A stretch of DNA of 64,000 nucleotides from Kordiimonas sp. Its GTDB lineage: Bacteria > Pseudomonadota > Alphaproteobacteria > Sphingomonadales > Emcibacteraceae. Positions 44,311-54,375 of this stretch are shown one piece after another. Position numbers and translations under genes: made by a program. The notes under the pieces are model-generated. The model was not told where the DNA came from and made no database searches. It was given only the letters and a program-made list of their open reading frames with translations. Positions within the stretch are counted from its first letter, which is position 1; each line of letters begins with the position of its first letter. Where the stretch lies: assembly GCA_002700365.1 (NCBI GenBank), contig PADB01000009.1:271284-335283 (forward strand), in the 5' to 3' direction.

Positions 44311-47088
44311 TTAGATGGAATAGACTTCAACCGTATTGCTGGATTTAGACTTCCTGCTTTTGCGTTCTGGTATGGCTTCGATCAGACTATCGTGAACAAT
44401 TTGCAACTTTTCAGGATGCGTAATTTTATGACCGAACAAATCTTTCACAGAAAACACAGTGACCGCACGTTCGCCGTATGTTGCCACATGGGCACTGGTA
44501 ATCGACAAGTTCAGATCAACCATCCGCTGCGATAAATCGAACAGCAGCCCCGGCCGGTCCCGGCCATTAATTTCAATAACTGTATGTTTATTACTGGCTT
44601 TATTATCTATCAGAACCAATGGTGCGACTTTGAAGACTTGCGCCCTTTTATTCATCGGCTTCTTATTGGCCAGAACATCCCGGGGAATAATCTTACCCAG
44701 CAGGGTATCCGTAATAGTGCGACGCAGCTTCGCAAGCTTTGCATCTTTATTCACAGCCGTGTCATTAAAGTCCTGAATCCAGAAGGTATCTAATGCCATA
44801 CCATCCTTAGTGGTAAAAATACGGGCATCCTGAATAGAGACACCATCCACCGCCAAAGCCCCTGTAATCCTGGCAAACAATCCCGGATGGTCCAGGGCAT
44901 AGACACTCATCTCCGTAATGTTCTGGAAATTATCCACATGAAAATCAACCGCCAGCTTGCTCTCATCCCCCTCGGCACTATCAACCATAAGTGCATTGCG
45001 GGCATGCTCTTCCAGCTTCAATGATGTCCAATAGCTATCATAAAACCGATTGGCATATTGATCGAACTTTTGATCTGACCAATGAGATAAACTTTCACGC
45101 AGATCTTTCTTCGCCGCAGACACCCTTCGTTGATTGCTGGCTTCCGCCTGCCCCCCCAATAGAACCTCTTCCGCCGCATAATAGAGATCACGTAATAACT
45201 GGCCTTTCCAACCGTTCCAGATATTCGGCCCAACAGCGCGAATATCCACAACAGTCAGCACTAATAACAGACGTAACCGTTCCGGGCTTTGCACAGCTTT
45301 CACAAAGTCCTCAACCGTTTTGGGGTCGTTCAAATCACGCTTGAAAGCGTAGTTGCTCATCAACAAATGCCAGCGCACTAACCAGGCCACCGTTTCCGTT
45401 TGTGCCTCCGATAGTCCCAAACGCGGGCACAGCTTATACGCCACTTCCTCACCCAGCACGGAATGGTCACCACCCCGCCCTTTGGCAATGTCATGTAATA
45501 GCACCGCCACATACAAAACCTGTCGTGACAATACTTTATGAATTATTTCATTGGCTAATGGGTGGTCTTCTGCCAGCGTCCCCTGTTCCACTTGCGATAA
45601 TAAGCCAATCGCCCGGATTGTATGTTCATCCACGGTGTAAACATGATACATATCATGCTGCATTTGCGCGACCACGCGGCCAAAATCAGGAATAAACCGT
45701 CCAAAGACGCCTGCTTCGTTCATCAGACGCAGGCTGATATCCGGTGCCTTCTGGTGGGTCATGATATCCAAAAACAACCGATTTGCCTCTGGATTACGAC
45801 GTAACTTACTATTGACCAGCTTTAGGTTCTGGTGGATCACCCGCATTGCCTGCGGATGGATATCCAGATCATTATCTTGGGCGACCTTAAAAATGCTGAT
45901 TAACCGCACCGGTTCATTCAGCACATCATCTTCATCAACAAAATTAATGCGGCTGCCTTCTACTGCAAAGCCGTCAATTGTTCTGTTCCGCATTCCCAAC
46001 CGTGGCAACCGGAAACGGGGCTGACGTTTATGTTGATCTTCCAGATAGGCACAGAAAATACGTGTCAGATCCCCGACCGTTTTCGCCGTCAGGAAGTAAT
46101 GCTTCATAAAACGTTCTACACCGCTGGTCCCGGCATGGTCGCGATAACCCAGACGTTCCGCTAAAACCGTTTGCACATCAAAGGTGATACGCTCTTCCGG
46201 TCGGCCGGTCAGATAATGCAAATGACACCGGACTGTCCACAAAAAGTTTTCCGCTTTTTTGAATTGTTTATATTCTTCTGGCGTCAAAACCCCCAACGCG
46301 ACAACCTCTGAAACCGAATGGACTTTATAGACATATTTGGAAATCCAGTAGAGCGTATGTAAATCACGCAGCCCGCCCTTTCCTTCTTTCAGGTTCGGCT
46401 CAACCACATAGCGCGTATCTCCCATACGTTGATGGCGTTGATCGCGTTCTTCTAATTTCGCTTCCACGAATTCCGGACCCGTGCCTTCCACGACATCTTT
46501 GTCAAAACGCGTCCGTAAATCCATGAAAAGATTTTGATCGCCCCAGATATATCGGGCTTCCAGCATGGCTGTTCGAATGGTTAGGTCTGCCTTGGCCTGA
46601 CTGATACATTCATCCACAGAACGGGTAGAATGGCCAACCTTAAGGCCCATATCCCAAAGCATATACAACATATACTCTGCCACCTGCTCCCCCCATGGAG
46701 TCTGTTTATAGGGCAGCAAGAATAAGATATCGACATCAGATTGAGGGGCCATTTCCCCGCGCCCATATCCGCCGACCGCCACCAGACTAATCTGTTCCGC
46801 CTTGGTGGGATTAGGACGGCGATAAACATATTCGACCGTTACATCAAACAGCATCCTCATTATCTGGTCGATCAGATAAGACTGGGCCTGCACCACTGAA
46901 CGCCCCCGGCTACCACCTTCACACCGCTTGCGGACCTCTTCACTGCCCTTGCGCAAGATATCCTTGAAAAACGTCAACATAGGAGCCCGCAGCTTGTCTG
47001 GGCTATGCGCCTCTGTCAGGGCCTGAAGCTGTGGCAACAAAGCCTTGCGGTCGATAATCGCTTTTTGATTTCTAATTTTTGGTTGCAT
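44311..47088 (-). CDS. glnD: [Protein-PII] uridylyltransferase/uridylyl-removing enzyme
   Basis: GlnD modifies PII proteins in response to glutamine. The 925-residue protein has a nucleotidyltransferase domain with GGYGRGEMAPQSDVDILF (residues 106-123). The HD hydrolase domain has VLLHDIAKGRGGDHSVLGEE, and two C-terminal ACT domains include DRPGLLFDLSQRMVDLNLS. It lies between mutS and murJ. Confidence 0.95.
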   Translation of the reverse strand: MQPKIRNQKAIIDRKALLPQLQALTEAHSPDKLRAPMLTFFKDILRKGSEEVRKRCEGGSRGRSVVQAQSYLIDQIMRMLFDVTVEYVYRRPNPTKAEQISLVAVGGYGRGEMAPQSDVDILFLLPYKQTPWGEQVAEYMLYMLWDMGLKVGHSTRSVDECISQAKADLTIRTAMLEARYIWGDQNLFMDLRTRFDKDVVEGTGPEFVEAKLEERDQRHQRMGDTRYVVEPNLKEGKGGLRDLHTLYWISKYVYKVHSVSEVVALGVLTPEEYKQFKKAENFLWTVRCHLHYLTGRPEERITFDVQTVLAERLGYRDHAGTSGVERFMKHYFLTAKTVGDLTRIFCAYLEDQHKRQPRFRLPRLGMRNRTIDGFAVEGSRINFVDEDDVLNEPVRLISIFKVAQDNDLDIHPQAMRVIHQNLKLVNSKLRRNPEANRLFLDIMTHQKAPDISLRLMNEAGVFGRFIPDFGRVVAQMQHDMYHVYTVDEHTIRAIGLLSQVEQGTLAEDHPLANEIIHKVLSRQVLYVAVLLHDIAKGRGGDHSVLGEEVAYKLCPRLGLSEAQTETVAWLVRWHLLMSNYAFKRDLNDPKTVEDFVKAVQSPERLRLLLVLTVVDIRAVGPNIWNGWKGQLLRDLYYAAEEVLLGGQAEASNQRRVSAAKKDLRESLSHWSDQKFDQYANRFYDSYWTSLKLEEHARNALMVDSAEGDESKLAVDFHVDNFQNITEMSVYALDHPGLFARITGALAVDGVSIQDARIFTTKDGMALDTFWIQDFNDTAVNKDAKLAKLRRTITDTLLGKIIPRDVLANKKPMNKRAQVFKVAPLVLIDNKASNKHTVIEINGRDRPGLLFDLSQRMVDLNLSITSAHVATYGERAVTVFSVKDLFGHKITHPEKLQIVHDSLIEAIPERKSRKSKSSNTVEVYSI

Positions 47089-47113
47089 CTGCGTTTGTTA
47101 CTCAAGACTCTGT

Positions 47114-49987
47114 TTATTTGATATGATCTTTGTAAAGTGCTTTCAGCTCATATAGCCGCTCCAACGCCGCCCTTGGCGTCAATTCATCAGGGTTAAGAGC
47201 TTCCATGGCCTCATGCAATGGCGTTAGTATATCATGATCCGCCTGGTCTGCCTGAAAACTGGAAAATAAGGGCAAATCATTTGCGATAGCCTCCATATTT
47301 TGGCCGCGCGCCGCTCCCTGACCACTTTGTTCCAGACTATGCAGGACCTGCTGGGCTCTTTCAATGACGACTTTAGGCAAACCGGCCAATTTTGCGACTT
47401 GTATGCCATACGACCGGTCTGCTGCCCCGGCGCCGACCTCATGCAGGAAAACAACATCCCCTTGCCATTCACGAACCTTCATGGAATGCAGCGACAAATC
47501 GTCAAGCTTACCCGCCAAGGTCGTTAATTCATGGTAATGAGTGGCAAATAACCCCCGACAACGGTTATTATCATGCAAATGTTCCACTGCGGCCCAGGCA
47601 ATTGACAATCCATCATATGTGGCCGTCCCACGCCCGATTTCGTCCAACACCACCAAAGAATGTGCCGTAGCCTGATTCAAAATTGCCGCCGTCTCGATCA
47701 TTTCCACCATGAAGGTTGAACGCCCGCGGGCCAGGTCATCAGATGCGCCGACCCGACTAAAAAGCCGATCGACCACACCAATATGGGCTGATTGTGCGGG
47801 CACATAAGCCCCCATTTGGGCCATCACCACAATCAGGGCATTCTGGCGCAGAAAAGTGCTTTTCCCCGCCATATTCGGTCCGGTAATCAACCACAGCCGC
47901 TGCCCCGTCCCTAAACCGCAATCATTGGCGACAAAGGGGTTTTCATTTTCCGCACGCAGCGCGGCTTCGACGACAGGATGACGCCCCCCCGTAATATCAA
48001 ACGCCAAGCTATCATCCACCTGCGGGCGACAAAGCCCACATTCTATGGCAAGAGCCGCCGATGATATCCCCACATCCAGTTTGGCCAAGGCCGCCGCGGC
48101 CTGCATAATCTGGTCCCAACGGGCAATGACCTGTGAAACAAGATCCGTAAAAATATCTAATTCCAGAGATAACGCCCTGTCAGCGGCTTGTGAAATTCTC
48201 GCCGCCAATTCAGCCAACGCTGTCGTATTAAACCTGACGGCATTGGCCAATGTCTGTCGATGAATAAATTCTTCATTCAGCGGGGCCGACATCATTCTAT
48301 CGGCGTGAGTTGCGGTGACCTCCACATAATACCCCAAAACATTGTTATGGCGGACCTTCAGTGCAGATATGCCCGTTTTCTCACGATATTCCCCTTCCAA
48401 TGCGGCAATGAGACGCCGGCTTTCATCCCGCAATACCCGTAGTTCATCCAATCCCGCATGATAACCTTCTGCAATAAAGTTGCCGTCGCGGCTTAACAAT
48501 GGAAGTTGATCCTTGAGCGCCCGCTCCAGCGGCTCCAATAGATCATCATGAATACCCAGTCCTGCCATAATGGCCGCCATTTCATCAGGAAAATCAATGA
48601 CCTGATCTTGGACGGAAACCAAAGACCTTTTTATCTTTTGCCCCTGGTCCAGCCCATCACGAATGGCCGCTAAATCCTTCGGACCGCCACGTCCCAAAGA
48701 TAAACGTGACAAGGCCCGCTCTATATCCGGGCAGCGTTTTAATCGCCCCTGCAGCTCATCACGTAATTGGTCCCGATCAATCACAAATGACACAAGATCC
48801 AAACGATGCCTAATCTCTACCGTATCCGTCAAAGGGGCCGCCAGCCGCATCGCCAGCAATCTGGCACCGGCCCCTGTCGCGGTCCGGTCAATTGTCGCCA
48901 GCAGACTCCCTTCCTTCTTCCCGTTCAACGTTGTGGTCAGTTCCAGGTTACGGCGGGTGGCACTATCAATTGTCATGCTTGCGTCGACTGACTGCATATG
49001 GGGAATAGAAAGGCGCGGTAAATTTCCTTTTTGCGTTTCGTCCAGATACGTCAGCAACGCCCCACATGCCGCTAGCCCCGCACGGCTCATACCTCCCAAT
49101 CCATCCAATACCGTGACATCATAAACACGTTTCAAGACATCGCCGGCCTTCTGGCTATCAAAATATTCCGCGGGTAAAGGGCTCAATACTGTCTCCCAGC
49201 CCTCCAGTGCCGCGGCAATATCATCATGTTCTTTTAATGTCGTCGCGACTAATAATTCGCCCGGCTGCAGGCGTGCCAATTCCGCTTCGATTGCGGCTAT
49301 TTCAATGGGACTTACCCAAAAATCACCTGTGGACATATCCAACCAGGCCAGGGCAAATCGACCCTCACTTTTGGCCAATGCCGTCAGAAAATTATGCTGA
49401 CGTGCATCCAGCAGACTATCTTCTGTTAATGTTCCCGGTGTGACCACCCGGATAACTTCACGCGCCACAACCGCCTTTGAGCCACGTTTTTTTGCCTCTG
49501 CCGGGTCTTCCGTTTGCTCACATACCGCCACTTTATAACCATGGCGGATCAATCGCGCCAAATATCCTTCTGCCGCATGAAAAGGCACGCCACACATGGG
49601 GATCTCATCCCCCTTATGCTTGCCTCGTTTTGTCAGCGTTATATCCAGAGCCGATGCAGCTTTTACCGCATCATCAAAGAACAATTCATAAAAATCGCCC
49701 ATGCGATAAAACAGCAGGCAATCTGCATATTCCTGCTTTATCGTCAGATATTGCGCCATCATCGGCGTAATTTTATCCGTCGCCTTTTCAGTAGCCTTTA
49801 CACTGGCCTTTGCGCTGGCCTTTGCGCTGGCCTTACTGGTTTTTTTCGTGGGCTGTGGCACCGCAGGCTCTTCTCCACGCCCTGCCGCCGGCTTCTGCGC
49901 CGCCACCATAACGTCTGAGGCTACAGGTTGACCCGAAGCCATTAGCGCGGTGTGATCTTTATTGTGAGAAGCCCTGTCTGTGGTCAT
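47114..49987 (-). CDS. mutS: DNA mismatch repair protein MutS with an N-terminal extension
   Basis: The 957-residue protein carries the standard MutS body from about residue 75 ([20 protein letters not shown]), the Walker [20 protein letters not shown] near residue 700, and [21 protein letters not shown] 74-residue extension rich in Ala, Lys, Thr and Ser comes before it, with repeats ([19 protein letters not shown]). The start at 49987 has only a weak Shine-Dalgarno sequence. Internal methionines could begin a shorter form. Confidence 0.92.
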   Translation of the reverse strand: MTTDRASHNKDHTALMASGQPVASDVMVAAQKPAAGRGEEPAVPQPTKKTSKASAKASAKASVKATEKATDKITPMMAQYLTIKQEYADCLLFYRMGDFYELFFDDAVKAASALDITLTKRGKHKGDEIPMCGVPFHAAEGYLARLIRHGYKVAVCEQTEDPAEAKKRGSKAVVAREVIRVVTPGTLTEDSLLDARQHNFLTALAKSEGRFALAWLDMSTGDFWVSPIEIAAIEAELARLQPGELLVATTLKEHDDIAAALEGWETVLSPLPAEYFDSQKAGDVLKRVYDVTVLDGLGGMSRAGLAACGALLTYLDETQKGNLPRLSIPHMQSVDASMTIDSATRRNLELTTTLNGKKEGSLLATIDRTATGAGARLLAMRLAAPLTDTVEIRHRLDLVSFVIDRDQLRDELQGRLKRCPDIERALSRLSLGRGGPKDLAAIRDGLDQGQKIKRSLVSVQDQVIDFPDEMAAIMAGLGIHDDLLEPLERALKDQLPLLSRDGNFIAEGYHAGLDELRVLRDESRRLIAALEGEYREKTGISALKVRHNNVLGYYVEVTATHADRMMSAPLNEEFIHRQTLANAVRFNTTALAELAARISQAADRALSLELDIFTDLVSQVIARWDQIMQAAAALAKLDVGISSAALAIECGLCRPQVDDSLAFDITGGRHPVVEAALRAENENPFVANDCGLGTGQRLWLITGPNMAGKSTFLRQNALIVVMAQMGAYVPAQSAHIGVVDRLFSRVGASDDLARGRSTFMVEMIETAAILNQATAHSLVVLDEIGRGTATYDGLSIAWAAVEHLHDNNRCRGLFATHYHELTTLAGKLDDLSLHSMKVREWQGDVVFLHEVGAGAADRSYGIQVAKLAGLPKVVIERAQQVLHSLEQSGQGAARGQNMEAIANDLPLFSSFQADQADHDILTPLHEAMEALNPDELTPRAALERLYELKALYKDHIK

Positions 49988-50275
49988 TTTCTATCAATGT
50001 TACTTATAGGTACACGGCCGTTATTCTGGCAATGATAAAATTTGCGGTTCTTTTCAAAAATTTCAATGGACATATCATAAAAGAAATATTATTAAAGATT
50101 CAGGGGGCAAAACTTTTCTTTGATTATATACAAAAAACACTCCCCAAGCTTTTAATATTAACAGCAGCGATGTTCCTTGAGCAGTGCTGATGTCAAAGTA
50201 TAGGAACTTAAATCAGGACATAAAGAAAAACTTCAACTCTCTATGTATTGGTTAAAGAACAGGTGTGTGAAGCGT

Positions 50276-52567
50276 ATGTCACAAGATAAGAAGCAAGCCT
50301 TCAGCGATAAAGAAGCCCTCCATTATCATTCCGCCCGGCGTCCGGGAAAAATTGAAATCATCGCCAGCAAATCTATGGCCACACAGCGGGACTTGTCTCT
50401 GGCCTATTCGCCGGGCGTTGCAGTTCCTGTGCAATCGATCTCCGAAGACCCCGCAACAGCCTATGACTACACCACAAAGGGCAATTTGGTCGCCGTTGTA
50501 TCCAATGGTACCGCCATCCTGGGATTAGGGAACCTTGGCGCACTCTCATCGAAACCTGTTATGGAAGGAAAATCTGTTCTCTTTAAACGGTTTGCAGATG
50601 TCGATTCCATTGACCTCGAAGTTGACAGCGAAGATGTCGATGAGTTTGTTAATTGCGTGCGCCTGCTGGGCCCTAGTTTCGGGGGAATTAACCTGGAAGA
50701 TATCAAAGCCCCTGAGTGTTTTATCATTGAACAACGGCTTAAAGAAGAAATGGATATCCCCGTTTTTCATGATGACCAACATGGTACCGCGATCATCACA
50801 GCAGCAGGCTTTCTAAATGCCTTGGATATTACTGGCCGCGATATAAAAGACACCCGCGCTGTTGTGAACGGGGCTGGGGCAGCTGCTATTGCCTGTACCG
50901 AATTGTTAAAAGCCATGGGACTGCCTCATGAAAATGTGATTATGTGCGATAGTAAAGGGGTCATTTATCAGGGCCGCGAGACAGGCATGAACCAGTGGAA
51001 ATCAGCCCACGCCGTCCCTACAGACTGCCGCACGCTAAAGGACGCCATGCAAGGGGCCGATGCCTTTTTCGGCCTTTCCGTCAAAGGGGCCGTGACTGAA
51101 GAAATGGTCGAAAGCATGGCTGATAAGCCGATTATTTTCGCCATGGCCAATCCCGATCCCGAAATTACGCCCGAAGAGGCCACCGCAATCCGCCCTGATG
51201 CCATTGTTGCCACTGGCCGGTCCGATTATCCCAACCAGGTCAATAACGTACTGGGATTTCCCTATATCTTTCGCGGGGCACTGGACGTGCGCGCCTCACA
51301 AATTAATGACCAAATGAAAATTGCCGCCGCAGAGGCCATTGCCAAATTGGCGCGCGAAGACGTCCCGGATGAGGTCGCGGCTGCCTATTCCGGCGATCAT
51401 CCTAAATATGGGCCTAAATATATTATTCCCGCCCCCTTTGACCCCCGTCTCATCAGTGCGATCCCACCGGCCGTAGCACAAGCGGCAATGGATAGCGGCG
51501 TTGCCCGCCGCCCGATCATTGATATTGGCGAATATCGCAAGGAATTGGCCGCGCGGCTCAGCCCTACAACGGGCACCCTGCAAATGGTTTATGACCAACT
51601 GGATGAAGTCCCCCGCCGTGTTGTCTTTGCCGAAGGCGATGAGGAAACTGTCCTGCGGGCCGCTCTCGGTTTTGAAAATAATCATTACGGCAAGGCTGTA
51701 TTGATCGGTCATGAACACCGCATCCGTGACCTACTGGAACATATCGGTCACGACCGGAATGAAGAGCTGGACATTCGTCATGGCCGCAGTAGCGATCATG
51801 CCCATAGCTACGCCAGCTTCCTCTATAAACGTCTTCAGCGCAAAGGCTATCTTTACAGCGATTGTTTACGTTTAGTGCAAACGGATCGTAACGTTTTTGG
51901 GGCCTGTATGGTGGCCCTTGGGGATGCGGATGCCTTGGTCACTGGCTATAATCGCCATTACGCCACTGCATTGGAAAGCATTTTAAAGGTAGTCGATACC
52001 CTCCCCCAACAGCGCGCCTTTGGGCTGTCCATTCTGGTCACGGACCAACAACGCACGATTTATGTTGCGGATACTGCGATTAATGAAATGCCCACCGCAG
52101 AAGAAATGGCCGACATCGCCGAACAGGCCGCAGATACAGTACGCCATTTTGGCGAAGAGCCACGTGTCGCTTTTGTGTCCTACACCAATTTTGGCAATCC
52201 CACGGGCGGCATACTGGCGACGACATGCCGCGAAGCGGTCTCTCTTCTCGATAACCGCAATGTCGATTTCGAATATGAAGGGGAAATGCATGCAGGGGCT
52301 GCTTTAAATAATGACATCATGTCCCGCTATCCGTTCAGCCGTCTGACGGGGCCTGCAAATATTTTAATCATGCCTGGTCTGCACGCCGCGCATATTTCAA
52401 CAAAAATGTTCCGTGAACTAAGCGGCGGAAGCGTCATCGGCCCGATGCTTGTGGGCCTCAATCATTCCATTCAGGTAATCCCCATGGGGGCTTATGCTTC
52501 CGAAATCATCAATCTCGCGGCTCTTGCCGCCCATAATGTGAATTTGATACGCTCCTATAACACATAG
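50276..52567 (+). CDS. maeB: NADP-dependent malic enzyme with phosphotransacetylase-like domain
   Basis: It decarboxylates malate to pyruvate and CO2. The 763-residue protein has the malic domain (LSLAYSPGVAVPV, VFHDDQHGTAIITAAGFLNA, NAD-binding VVNGAGAAAIACTELLKAMG) and then a C-terminal phosphotransacetylase-like domain from about residue 430 with LATTCREAVSLLDNRNVD. The PTA domain in this family is regulatory, binding acetyl-CoA, rather than catalytic. The ATG at 50276 is used (MSQDKKQAF); an upstream start adds eleven residues without family support. Confidence 0.93.
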   Translation: MSQDKKQAFSDKEALHYHSARRPGKIEIIASKSMATQRDLSLAYSPGVAVPVQSISEDPATAYDYTTKGNLVAVVSNGTAILGLGNLGALSSKPVMEGKSVLFKRFADVDSIDLEVDSEDVDEFVNCVRLLGPSFGGINLEDIKAPECFIIEQRLKEEMDIPVFHDDQHGTAIITAAGFLNALDITGRDIKDTRAVVNGAGAAAIACTELLKAMGLPHENVIMCDSKGVIYQGRETGMNQWKSAHAVPTDCRTLKDAMQGADAFFGLSVKGAVTEEMVESMADKPIIFAMANPDPEITPEEATAIRPDAIVATGRSDYPNQVNNVLGFPYIFRGALDVRASQINDQMKIAAAEAIAKLAREDVPDEVAAAYSGDHPKYGPKYIIPAPFDPRLISAIPPAVAQAAMDSGVARRPIIDIGEYRKELAARLSPTTGTLQMVYDQLDEVPRRVVFAEGDEETVLRAALGFENNHYGKAVLIGHEHRIRDLLEHIGHDRNEELDIRHGRSSDHAHSYASFLYKRLQRKGYLYSDCLRLVQTDRNVFGACMVALGDADALVTGYNRHYATALESILKVVDTLPQQRAFGLSILVTDQQRTIYVADTAINEMPTAEEMADIAEQAADTVRHFGEEPRVAFVSYTNFGNPTGGILATTCREAVSLLDNRNVDFEYEGEMHAGAALNNDIMSRYPFSRLTGPANILIMPGLHAAHISTKMFRELSGGSVIGPMLVGLNHSIQVIPMGAYASEIINLAALAAHNVNLIRSYNT

Positions 52568-52603
52568 GACGATCCACCGGGACGACCCCAAGCGTAAAAA
52601 ACT

Positions 52604-52634
52604 AAAAAAGGCTGGCAATGCCAGCCTTCTTTTT
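52604..52634. terminator. Bidirectional terminator between maeB and olsB
   Basis: A perfect 9-bp stem AAGGCTGGC/GCCAGCCTT with a 3-base loop has a T-run to the right and an A-run to the left, so it serves both convergent genes. Confidence 0.85.
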
Positions 52635-52668
52635 GCCCTGAATTCAGAACGTCGTACACGCAGGCGCA

Positions 52669-53526
52669 TTAATCAAACAATCCCAAATACCGCTGCTGGA
52701 TACGATCAACGGGCAGCAAAATGAAGACATCCGTTGTCCCGAACTGTTCGTCCACCACGGCACCATCACCAATATAACAACCCAATCGTAAATACCCCTT
52801 CACCAATGGCGGTAACGCCCGGCGGGCTTCACGGGTTTCAACCTCATCGGGGGCAAGAAAATCCATCTTCTGATATAATTCAGGCCGCGCACGCACCGCG
52901 AACTCATCCGGCACCCGACATTCGTTATAAAGATAAGATAACGGTAATTTTAACTCTTCTGGATTAGTCCCCTGAAGACTCGCGCAGCCAAACAGATAAG
53001 CAATGTCATGTTCTTCAATGTAACGGGCAATGCCACGCCACAATAATTGTATTGTATGCTGGCTACGGTAGGCCGGATGTACGCAACTACGACCTAATTC
53101 CAATAGCTGCTTACCCGCCATCGTATTGCGGAAATACTCTGAAAACAGCGGTGTGATGTCATATTCCTGTGCGGAATAAAAACGGTTAATTTCGCCATCG
53201 ACAACCCGCTCCCGCAAAAGACGGTATGTGCCAACAACCGCTTCCGCTCCTTCACGATTGTGGTCTACGACCAGCAAATGGTCACAAATGTTATCAAAGT
53301 CATCAAAATCACGCGATAATGCCTGCATTGCCTCTGTCGGCTGGGCATTCATTTCTTCGTAAAAGACATGATAACGCAGGGCCTGGGCCGCGGCAATTTC
53401 CGTCTCGGACCGGGCAAGACGCACCTCTAATGACCCACTGCGGACAGCAATAGGATCAAGGCGCGGCGTGCGGTCTTGTTCCGTCCGTGTGGTCTTGGCG
53501 CTGGACTGCATATTTTCAAACTTCAT
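52669..53526 (-). CDS. olsB: L-ornithine N(alpha)-acyltransferase (OlsB)
   Basis: OlsB puts a 3-hydroxyacyl chain from ACP on ornithine, the first step of ornithine-lipid synthesis. The 285-residue protein has the GNAT/hemolysin-like fold with AAAQALRYHVFYEEMNA and LLELGRSCVHPAYRSQHTIQ. C-terminal motifs are CIGDGAVVDEQFGTTDVFIL. Partner olsA is not identified here; a plsC gene lies at 33070. No clear Shine-Dalgarno sequence was seen, so the start may be 53526 or 53511. Confidence 0.85.
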   Translation of the reverse strand: MKFENMQSSAKTTRTEQDRTPRLDPIAVRSGSLEVRLARSETEIAAAQALRYHVFYEEMNAQPTEAMQALSRDFDDFDNICDHLLVVDHNREGAEAVVGTYRLLRERVVDGEINRFYSAQEYDITPLFSEYFRNTMAGKQLLELGRSCVHPAYRSQHTIQLLWRGIARYIEEHDIAYLFGCASLQGTNPEELKLPLSYLYNECRVPDEFAVRARPELYQKMDFLAPDEVETREARRALPPLVKGYLRLGCYIGDGAVVDEQFGTTDVFILLPVDRIQQRYLGLFD

Positions 53527-53754
53527 AATAGGGAAAACGCTAACGGATATTCGGGACAGTTTTGTGACAACAGACTTTAAAAAATGCCCACCCTCTCGCG
53601 ACTGTCCACAGCTCCGCTTTTTATTCTTATGCCCAAAGTCTTACAAAGATTTTGATATTCTGTAAAATGCTCTTCATTATTCTGTCATATTATTCTACCC
53701 ACTTTACCGGGCACATATCAAATAACACATTGTATTAATTAAACATTCTCCCCA

Positions 53755-54375
53755 ATGACCTCCGTATCAAAAAAATCATATACCTGCCCAGTATGCGGTG
53801 CGAACACTGCTATTTTACCAATGCAGAATCATATGATTTGTCCTCATTGTCGGGCTGAACATCATTCGTCCCCCATAGATGAAAATTTAATGACAACCCC
53901 AAACCCGGCATTGTCCTCCCATCTATTTCAGGATATCCGGCGACTCAGAACGTATATTTCCTCAGAAAGACCGCTTATTTTTGCACCGCAACCCGCCATA
54001 AATAACCTTTTGCACAATACTGACCTGCGGGTGATGCCTCTCCCTGACACCACACAACGCGCCTCTCACTGCGCCCCCGAACACGAACATGAACACGAAC
54101 AGGGACAGGCAATCTGGGCTGGGGACGCCTTACTTTTTTCAACCGCACTAAATGACACAATGCACCTTTGGTCCCAGCACCTCTCCCCCGGGGGACTTTT
54201 ATATATGGCACTACCCATTTTGCGAAAACACGGCACGACGGCCTTTCAGGGACACGAACATTATCGCCTCACCAACCGCAACATCATGATGCTACTGGAA
54301 CGGCATGGTTTTCTGTTGCAATGGCGCAGCCTCCGTTTCCAGCCATTGTTACGCCTCATTGCACGTAAAGTTTAA
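53755..54375 (+). CDS. Zinc-ribbon protein with degenerate methyltransferase C-terminus
   Basis: The 206-residue protein has a four-cysteine zinc-ribbon pattern: CPVCG near residues 11-15 and CPHC near 32-35. A C-terminal part resembles the end of class I SAM methyltransferases: LSPGGLLYMALPILRK, then EHYRLTNRNIMMLLERHGFLLQW. The SAM-binding G-x-G-x-G loop and acidic motif are missing, so catalysis is doubtful. A HEHEHEHE-type stretch (PEHEHEHEQG, from four six-base repeats) lies between them. The stop shares TTAA with the opposing AmpG-like gene. The function is unknown. Confidence 0.6.
   Translation: MTSVSKKSYTCPVCGANTAILPMQNHMICPHCRAEHHSSPIDENLMTTPNPALSSHLFQDIRRLRTYISSERPLIFAPQPAINNLLHNTDLRVMPLPDTTQRASHCAPEHEHEHEQGQAIWAGDALLFSTALNDTMHLWSQHLSPGGLLYMALPILRKHGTTAFQGHEHYRLTNRNIMMLLERHGFLLQWRSLRFQPLLRLIARKV

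Noticed and set aside
54078..54101. Six-base tandem repeats giving EHEHEHE
   Set aside because: A local low-complexity stretch within one gene; four units do not make a separate repeat system.
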